A DNA stretch of 8,667 bases, taken from NCBI GenBank assembly GCA_004555855.1, contig SFJQ01000068.1, positions 1-8,667 on the forward strand, given 5' to 3'. Source of the stretch: [Eubacterium] saphenum. GTDB taxonomy: Bacteria; Bacillota; Clostridia; Oscillospirales; Ruminococcaceae. How positions within the stretch are numbered: the first letter of the stretch is position 1; each line of letters begins with the position of its first letter. A program made the position numbers and the translations under genes. The notes under the pieces are model-generated. The model saw only the letters and a list, made by a program, of their open reading frames with translations, was not told the DNA's origin and searched no databases. This document shows, one piece after another, positions 5,457 through 8,667 of the stretch.

Positions 5457-5647
5457 AGCGTTTTCGGGATATCGAGCGCGTTTAAAATCGAGTTTCGCGA
5501 GCCGAAATAATCCTTTGAAAGTCCGCATACGGGACAGCGCCATTCGTTCGGCAAATCCGAAAATTTCGTTCCCGGAGCAATTCCGCGCGCGGGACTTCCA
5601 AGCTCCTCACAGTAAACGTAGCCGCAGGGACAGAGATAGTTGTCCAT
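5453..5647 (-). CDS. Rubredoxin with atypical CxC first knuckle
   Basis: Rubredoxins are small cytoplasmic electron carriers that hold one iron in four cysteines; in anaerobes they commonly feed oxygen- or peroxide-reducing enzymes. The 64-residue product shows the family core: GYVY, GIAPGTKFSDLP, W36, and the second knuckle CPVCG (Cys38, Cys41) followed by KDYF. The first knuckle reads LCPCG (Cys6, Cys8), one residue shorter than the usual C-x-x-C-G, and a further Cys13 stands where Asp is usual. The C-terminal extension of about 15 residues is not part of the core. AAGGAAG lies about 8 bp before the ATG. The gene converges on the lipoprotein gene with overlapping stop codons and diverges from the PHP phosphatase gene, 72 bp away. 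No partner enzyme is encoded nearby. Confidence 0.9.
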   Translation of the reverse strand: MDNYLCPCGYVYCEELGSPARGIAPGTKFSDLPNEWRCPVCGLSKDYFGSRNSILNALDIPKTL

Positions 5648-5719
5648 AAAAACACTTCCTTTCGGGAGTATTATTTGAGGAAAACGCGCGATTATTTTGG
5701 AAATTTAAGGAAGGCAAAA

Positions 5720-6511
5720 ATGATTTTATCCGATTTTCACACACATTCAACTTTTTCCACAGACGGAACGCAGGCTCTTGAAGATATGGCGCGTTCGGCT
5801 GTTAAATGCGGGCTGAAAACAATCTGTTTCACCGAACACAACGATTTCGATTATCCTGACGGCGAGTTCCTTCTGGACGCGGACGCGTACAAAAACGAGC
5901 TTTTTCGCGTTCGTGAGGAGCTTTCGGGGAAAATCGAGATTTTGTTCGGCGTGGAACTCGGGCTTATGAAACACCTCGGGAAGCGGCTTCGCGAGTTTCT
6001 TGACGGTCGCGGGTTTGATTTTGTGATTGGCTCGTCGCACCTGATTGACGGAAAAGACCCGTATTTTCCGGAGTATTTCGAGGAGCTTGGTCAGCGAAAC
6101 GGCATTCTGCGCTACTTCGAGAGCATTGTCGAAAACATCGGCGCGTTTTCGGATTTTGACGTTTACGGACACTTGGATTACGCCGTGAGATATTCGCCCG
6201 AGAAGTGCTATAATCCCGTGGATTTTCGGGAGGTTATCGATGAAATTCTGCACAAAATCGTGGGCTTGGGCAAGGGTATCGAAATCAACAGCGCGGGGCT
6301 TCGCAAAGGGCTTTCTCACGCTAATCCGCATCCGTTTATCCTGAAAAGATACCGCGAGCTTGGCGGCGAAATCATCACGGTTGGCTCGGACGCTCACAAC
6401 TCCGCCGATATCGCCGCGGATTTTGACGCCGCAGAGAGCTTTCTTCAAGGAGCGGGTTTTGAGTTTTACACAGTTTTCCGCGGGAGAAAACCGTACTTTG
6501 TGAAATTCTGA
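5720..6511 (+). CDS. PHP-domain phosphatase, HisK-like histidinol-phosphatase
   Basis: The 263-residue protein belongs to the PHP superfamily of metal-dependent phosphoesterases. Its closest pattern is that of HisK-type histidinol-phosphatases, which remove phosphate from L-histidinol phosphate in histidine synthesis. The metal ligands are all visible: H7-x-H9 in DFHTHS, D15 in STDG, H40 in FTEHND, E79 in GVELG, H107 in GSSHL, H151 in GHLDY, and D224 and H226 in GSDAH. The ATG at 5720 has AAGGAAGG 5-12 bp ahead; an in-frame TTG at 5675 is less likely. No other histidine gene is present, so a different phosphate ester, or a role in a scattered pathway, remains possible. I see no clear terminator after it. 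Confidence 0.88.
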   Translation: MILSDFHTHSTFSTDGTQALEDMARSAVKCGLKTICFTEHNDFDYPDGEFLLDADAYKNELFRVREELSGKIEILFGVELGLMKHLGKRLREFLDGRGFDFVIGSSHLIDGKDPYFPEYFEELGQRNGILRYFESIVENIGAFSDFDVYGHLDYAVRYSPEKCYNPVDFREVIDEILHKIVGLGKGIEINSAGLRKGLSHANPHPFILKRYRELGGEIITVGSDAHNSADIAADFDAAESFLQGAGFEFYTVFRGRKPYFVKF

Positions 6512-6611
6512 GATTTTTCGCAGAGTGTGAATAAGACGAAATCGGGTTAGCGTATTTACAGAAAAATATAAACAATAATTGTGAAAAATATCTAAAATTT
6601 TGCGCAAACTC

Positions 6612-6640
6612 TTGCATTATTTGTGAAGATATGTTAAAAT
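6612..6640 (+). promoter_or_regulatory. Promoter of the hpf gene
   Basis: TTGCAT (6612-6617), a 17-bp spacer and TAAAAT (6635-6640), with TGT directly before the -10, make an extended -10 sigma-A promoter. A perfect 10-bp palindrome, TTTGCGCAAA, sits at 6598-6607 just upstream of the -35. Confidence 0.82.
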
Positions 6641-6686
6641 AAGGATAAGGCGAGAGCCGAATTAAAAAACGGAAGGACTGACGTTT

Positions 6687-7208
6687 ATGAAGGTTACAAT
6701 AGCTGCGAAAAAGCTGAATATTTCACAATCGTTCACCGATTACGCAGAACAGAAGCTGAGCGCAAAGCTGGACAGATTTTTCCCCGAGGACGCGGAAGCG
6801 AAGATTACTCTCGCGGAGCGTCGGGATTTGATTATACTTGAGCTGACGGTTAAGTACAACGGCATCATCTATCGCGCCGAGCAGACTGCGCGCGACAAGA
6901 ACGACGCTCTCGATGTGACAATCGACAGGATTATCCGTCAAATCAGAAAGCACAAGACCAAAATTGAGAAGAGCCTGCGCGAAAACGCGTTTACGGGGCT
7001 TGCTCCCGAGCCGGAGGAAACCGACTACGAGGTTATCAGGTACAAGAATTTCCGTATGAAGCCGATGACCGTGGAGGAGGCTATTCTCCAGATGAATCTG
7101 CTCGACCACACGTTCTTTATGTTCAAAAACGCGCAGACGGGCGTTGTAAACGTTGTGTACAAGCGCGACGAGGGAAACTACGCCGTGCTCGTTCCCGAAG
7201 ATGAGTAA
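6687..7208 (+). CDS. hpf: Long-form ribosome hibernation promoting factor
   Basis: Long HPF binds the small ribosomal subunit and dimerises ribosomes into inactive 100S particles under starvation. The 173-residue length fits the long form. The N-terminal S30AE domain covers about 1-98 (MKVTIAAKKLNIS, with the basic helix IIRQIRKHKTKIEKS). A Pro/Glu-rich linker follows at about 105-113. The C-terminal dimerisation domain at about 115-171 carries the conserved RYKNFRMKPMTVEEAILQMN and the NVVYKRDEGNYAVL ending. GGAAGGA lies 9 bp ahead of the ATG. The gene has its own extended -10 promoter and a terminator 10 bp past its stop, so it appears to be a single-gene unit; a stress response is expected from the family but not shown by sequence. 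Confidence 0.95.
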   Translation: MKVTIAAKKLNISQSFTDYAEQKLSAKLDRFFPEDAEAKITLAERRDLIILELTVKYNGIIYRAEQTARDKNDALDVTIDRIIRQIRKHKTKIEKSLRENAFTGLAPEPEETDYEVIRYKNFRMKPMTVEEAILQMNLLDHTFFMFKNAQTGVVNVVYKRDEGNYAVLVPEDE

Positions 7209-7217
7209 ATAAACGAC

Positions 7218-7251
7218 TTGGGCGGCGGATTTCTGCCGCTCAATTTTTGTT
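7218..7251 (+). terminator. Intrinsic terminator of hpf
   Basis: TTGGGCGGC (7218-7226) pairs with GCCGCTCAA (7235-7243) over 9 bp with one G-T pair and an 8-nt loop. It is followed by TTTTTGTTTG. The downstream gene begins only 29 bp later, so it must be read by leaky readthrough or from a promoter I cannot see. Confidence 0.82.
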
Positions 7252-7279
7252 TGCTTTACCGAAATTCAAAGGAGAAGCT

Positions 7280-7792
7280 ATGCCGATGACCGAAAAAAAC
7301 GCGCTCGGACGCGCGCTGATGATATTAAAGGAAGCGTATTCCGCGATAGGCGAGGACGCGCTCACAATCAACACCGGAGCGCTTTTGGACGCGCTTTCGG
7401 CGGCGCTTTCTCACGCGGGAAACGAAAAAGAGCCGCTTTCAAAGCTGATGAAAAATCTCAAGCGCGAAATCAAGGCGAAAAACAAGTTCTTCTATCCAAA
7501 GGTTAGCCTTTATTTCAAGCGGGTTTACGCCGCGCCCGAGTTCGATTTTGAGAAGGCGCTTCGGCATATCCCCGCGATTATTTTCGGCAACGACAAAATC
7601 TGCGAAAAGCTCACGCTCGGCGATTTTGGCAAGGCAAAATCGATGTGCGACGCGATGAAAAGCTATCCCTGTTTTCTTATGGGCGAATTTTCCGCGCTCA
7701 CCGACAGGCAGTTCTACGAGCTGGTTTTCGGCTATTACCCGAAGCTCTATGATGAGAAATTTATGGAAGATATGGAATTTTTGTTTGGGTGA
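7280..7792 (+). CDS. Uncharacterised 170-residue protein
   Basis: I do not recognise this protein. It is soluble by appearance, with no signal peptide or membrane helix, and looks largely helical. Residues 1-45 are hydrophobic-patterned (LGRALMILKEAYSAIG), followed by a very basic stretch at about 55-70 (KLMKNLKREIKAKNK). An aromatic-rich C-terminal half includes FYELVFGYYPKLYDEKF. Three cysteines (108, 123, 131) are spread out and form no metal-binding pattern. AAAGGAGA 5-12 bp before the ATG at 7280 fixes the start; an in-frame TTG at 7247 lies inside the hpf terminator and is not credible. It sits between hpf and a convergent zinc-ribbon gene. Base composition and codon use resemble the neighbours, so transfer is not suggested. 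Confidence 0.82.
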   Translation: MPMTEKNALGRALMILKEAYSAIGEDALTINTGALLDALSAALSHAGNEKEPLSKLMKNLKREIKAKNKFFYPKVSLYFKRVYAAPEFDFEKALRHIPAIIFGNDKICEKLTLGDFGKAKSMCDAMKSYPCFLMGEFSALTDRQFYELVFGYYPKLYDEKFMEDMEFLFG

Positions 7793-7822
7793 TTTTACAT
7801 TTTCGCTGTTGAAATTTAATGT

Positions 7823-7855
7823 AAAAAAACAGGCTGTCGAAATCTCGGCAGCCTG
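7823..7855 (-). terminator. Intrinsic terminator of the zinc-ribbon gene
   Basis: CAGGCTG (7830-7836) pairs with CAGCCTG (7849-7855); an inner CGA/TCG stem extends it. On the - strand seven T follow (7829-7823). It lies 18 bp past the stop codon. A separate 9-bp inverted repeat, TTTTACATT (7793-7801) with AATGTAAAA (7818-7826), overlaps its T-tract and follows the + strand stop directly. Confidence 0.88.
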
Positions 7856-7873
7856 ATGCTGTGTATTTGTGGA

Positions 7874-8281
7874 TTATTCCTTGTCGTTGTCGTCAGCGGG
7901 AGCGGGCTCCTCAACCTTCTTCTCGGGGAGCTTTGCGCCGCACTTCGGGCAGTAAGCGTTGTCGTTCTTGGTCTTTGCGCCGCACTTCGGGCAGGCAACA
8001 ACGTTCTTCAGCTCATCAAGCTGCGCCTCAACCTCAGCGAGCTTTGCGTAATCCTCGTCAATCTGCGCGAGCAGAGCGTCAAACTCCTCGCTCTCCTTAA
8101 CGCCTGTCTTAGACATATCGTAAATAACAGCGCCGAGCTTTTCGTTCTTTGCCTTGATATCGCCGTTGAGCTGCGACTCTTTAACCTTCAGCTTGGAAAA
8201 ACGAACCGCCGTGTCGGTCTTTTTGCTTGCGCTCGAAACAACGGTTTTGCCCTTGTCAAGAATATCGTCCAGAAAACTCAT
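7874..8281 (-). CDS. Coiled-coil protein with C-terminal zinc ribbon
   Basis: The 135-residue cytoplasmic protein begins MSFLDDILDKGK. It is predicted to be helical and coiled-coil from about 25 to 92, with charged heptad-like sequence such as EEFDALLAQIDEDYAKLAEVEAQLDEL. It then carries one zinc ribbon with two CPKCG knuckles: Cys97/Cys100 and Cys111/Cys114, spaced C-x2-C-x10-C-x2-C. A low-complexity acidic tail (EKKVEEPAPADDNDKE) ends it. Small zinc-ribbon proteins of this layout are common in Clostridia; their function is generally unknown, and I assign none. AAGGAGA precedes the ATG by about 8 bp. It has a near-consensus promoter with an inverted repeat over the -35 and a strong terminator, so it is a single-gene unit, possibly regulated by a repressor. 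Confidence 0.87.
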   Translation of the reverse strand: MSFLDDILDKGKTVVSSASKKTDTAVRFSKLKVKESQLNGDIKAKNEKLGAVIYDMSKTGVKESEEFDALLAQIDEDYAKLAEVEAQLDELKNVVACPKCGAKTKNDNAYCPKCGAKLPEKKVEEPAPADDNDKE

Positions 8282-8316
8282 AGTAAAAATCTCCTTTCAA
8301 TTTCGGGTATTTCATC

Positions 8317-8330
8317 GAGCAAAATTGCTC
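8317..8330 (-). promoter_or_regulatory. Leader hairpin at the 5' end of the zinc-ribbon mRNA
   Basis: GAGCAAAATTGCTC is a 6-bp inverted repeat with a 2-nt centre. It lies right after the predicted transcription start (near 8332), so the mRNA would begin with a small stem-loop. This may stabilise the 5' end or be an operator half. Confidence 0.5.
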
Positions 8331-8338
8331 TTATTAGG

Positions 8339-8367
8339 ATTATACCACATTTGTTTAAATTTTGCAA
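8339..8367 (-). promoter_or_regulatory. Sigma-A promoter of the zinc-ribbon gene
   Basis: On the - strand TTGCAA (8362-8367), a 17-bp spacer and a perfect TATAAT (8339-8344) with TGG directly before it give a strong extended -10 promoter. The predicted start is near 8332, about 50 bp before the ATG. Confidence 0.87.
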
Positions 8368-8380
8368 GTATGGCTTGCAA
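8362..8380. promoter_or_regulatory. Candidate operator overlapping the -35 of the zinc-ribbon promoter
   Basis: TTGCAAG (8362-8368) and CTTGCAA (8374-8380) form a perfect 7-bp inverted repeat with a 5-bp centre. The inner half includes the -35 hexamer, the usual place for a repressor to block RNA polymerase. No regulator gene is visible here. Confidence 0.6.
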
Positions 8381-8503
8381 TTTTTTGTTGTGAAATTGAA
8401 CAAAATAGTTTGTGAGAATTTGTAAAAATATGTCGAAAACAAAGAAAATAGTTACAAATCAGATACAATATTAAATTAAATAATTACAATCTTGTCATAA
8501 TTC

Positions 8504-8532
8504 TTGACTTTTTGGCAATTTTGGAGTATGAT
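8504..8532 (+). promoter_or_regulatory. Promoter of the right-edge zinc-ribbon gene
   Basis: TTGACT (8504-8509), 17 bp and TATGAT (8527-8532) predict a start near 8539, 45 bp before the ATG. A second possible -10, TATAAA, overlaps it at 8532-8537. Confidence 0.75.
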
Positions 8533-8583
8533 ATAAAATGTAAAACTATTGATTGAGTATTATTTTTTTAGGACGGTGGACTG

Positions 8584-8667
8584 ATGCAGAAGGAAACCTC
8601 GCTTTGTATGGGCTGTATGAACGACAAAACCTACGACGGACCGTGCAAGCTCTGCGGGTACAGCGAC
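8584..8667 (+). CDS. N-terminal zinc-ribbon protein, possibly a Ser/Thr kinase (partial)
   Basis: Only the first 28 codons are in the window and the frame is open to the edge. They encode MQKETSLCMGCMNDKTYDGP followed by CKLCGYSD. Cys8/Cys11 and Cys21/Cys24 make a C-x2-C-x9-C-x2-C zinc ribbon. Many clostridial membrane-associated Ser/Thr kinases, and some other regulatory proteins, start with a CMGCM...CxxCG ribbon of this kind, so a kinase downstream is a reasonable guess but cannot be seen. The ATG has AGGA 10 bp ahead and GGTGG 4 bp ahead, and a good promoter lies 45 bp upstream. It is transcribed away from the other zinc-ribbon gene at 7874-8281. Confidence 0.7.
   Translation, partial: MQKETSLCMGCMNDKTYDGPCKLCGYSD

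Larger units (their letters stand above)
8282..8583. other. Divergent intergenic region between two zinc-ribbon genes
   Basis: The region of 302 bp is very AT-rich. Its left third holds the leader hairpin, promoter and inverted repeat of the - strand gene; its right end holds the promoter of the + strand gene. Between about 8385 and 8500 I see nothing beyond A/T-rich sequence. Confidence 0.7.

Noticed and set aside
5675..5719. N-terminal extension of the PHP phosphatase from TTG
   Set aside because: The PHP fold begins at MILSDFHTHS, the ATG at 5720 has AAGGAAGG ahead, and the extra 15 residues include that binding site.
5747..6607. 286-codon - strand frame opposite the PHP gene
   Set aside because: It is a shadow frame; the + strand carries the full set of PHP metal ligands.
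7793..7826. TTTTACATT/AATGTAAAA inverted repeat as a + strand terminator
   Set aside because: The stem is very AT-rich and is followed by A rather than T on the + strand; it is noted only as overlapping the - strand terminator.
1..8667. CRISPR array, tRNA, rRNA, insertion sequence or riboswitch
   Set aside because: I found no regularly spaced repeats, no tRNA-like cloverleaf, no transposase frame and no recognisable riboswitch core in the gene-free stretches.

Overview
The window looks like chromosomal DNA of a low-to-mid GC anaerobic Firmicute, most likely a clostridial gut-type lineage such as the Ruminococcus/Oscillospiraceae group. This rests on several things seen together: strong AGGAGG-type ribosome binding sites, sigma-A promoters, a stand-alone sugar-importer ATPase, a DUF4830-type protein, a rubredoxin, long-form HPF, and N-terminal zinc-ribbon proteins of the type common in Clostridia. 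The species is inference. There is no phage, transposon, CRISPR array, rRNA or tRNA that I can support.

Left part (1-2160): the last codons of a queH-like gene enter on the + strand and converge on a moxR-like AAA+ ATPase gene on the - strand. The meeting point of these two 3' ends has been tandemly duplicated (unit about 192 bp). This leaves a dead queH tail and a dead moxR tail between two intact genes. Upstream of moxR, and probably co-transcribed with it, lie two paralogous small four-helix membrane proteins of unknown function. They have nearly identical translation starts.

Middle-left (2187-3742): a well-expressed-looking MsmK/UgpC-type ABC ATPase gene on the - strand with a strong GC-rich terminator. 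It is preceded by a 368-bp gene-free region that carries an orphan terminator-like hairpin. This ATPase normally energises several carbohydrate importers encoded elsewhere; no permease or binding protein is encoded here.

Middle-right (3743-6511): a membrane-anchored DUF4830 protein is followed, from its own strong promoter, by a transglutaminase-fold lipoprotein with a long Ser/Thr/Asn linker. The lipoprotein's stop codon interlocks with that of a convergent rubredoxin with an atypical first metal-binding knuckle. A PHP-family (HisK-like) phosphatase gene diverges from the rubredoxin gene.

Right part (6612-8667): long-form hibernation promoting factor with an extended -10 promoter and its own terminator, then an unrecognised 170-residue protein. 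Next is a convergent coiled-coil/zinc-ribbon protein whose promoter carries a clear inverted repeat over the -35. Last is the start of a second zinc-ribbon gene, possibly a Ser/Thr kinase, cut off by the window edge.

Most of the genes are ordinary housekeeping or accessory single-gene units. I see no clear new multi-gene system. The most distinctive items are the convergent-3'-end duplication, the paralogous membrane-protein pair, the CxC rubredoxin and the -35 inverted repeat.
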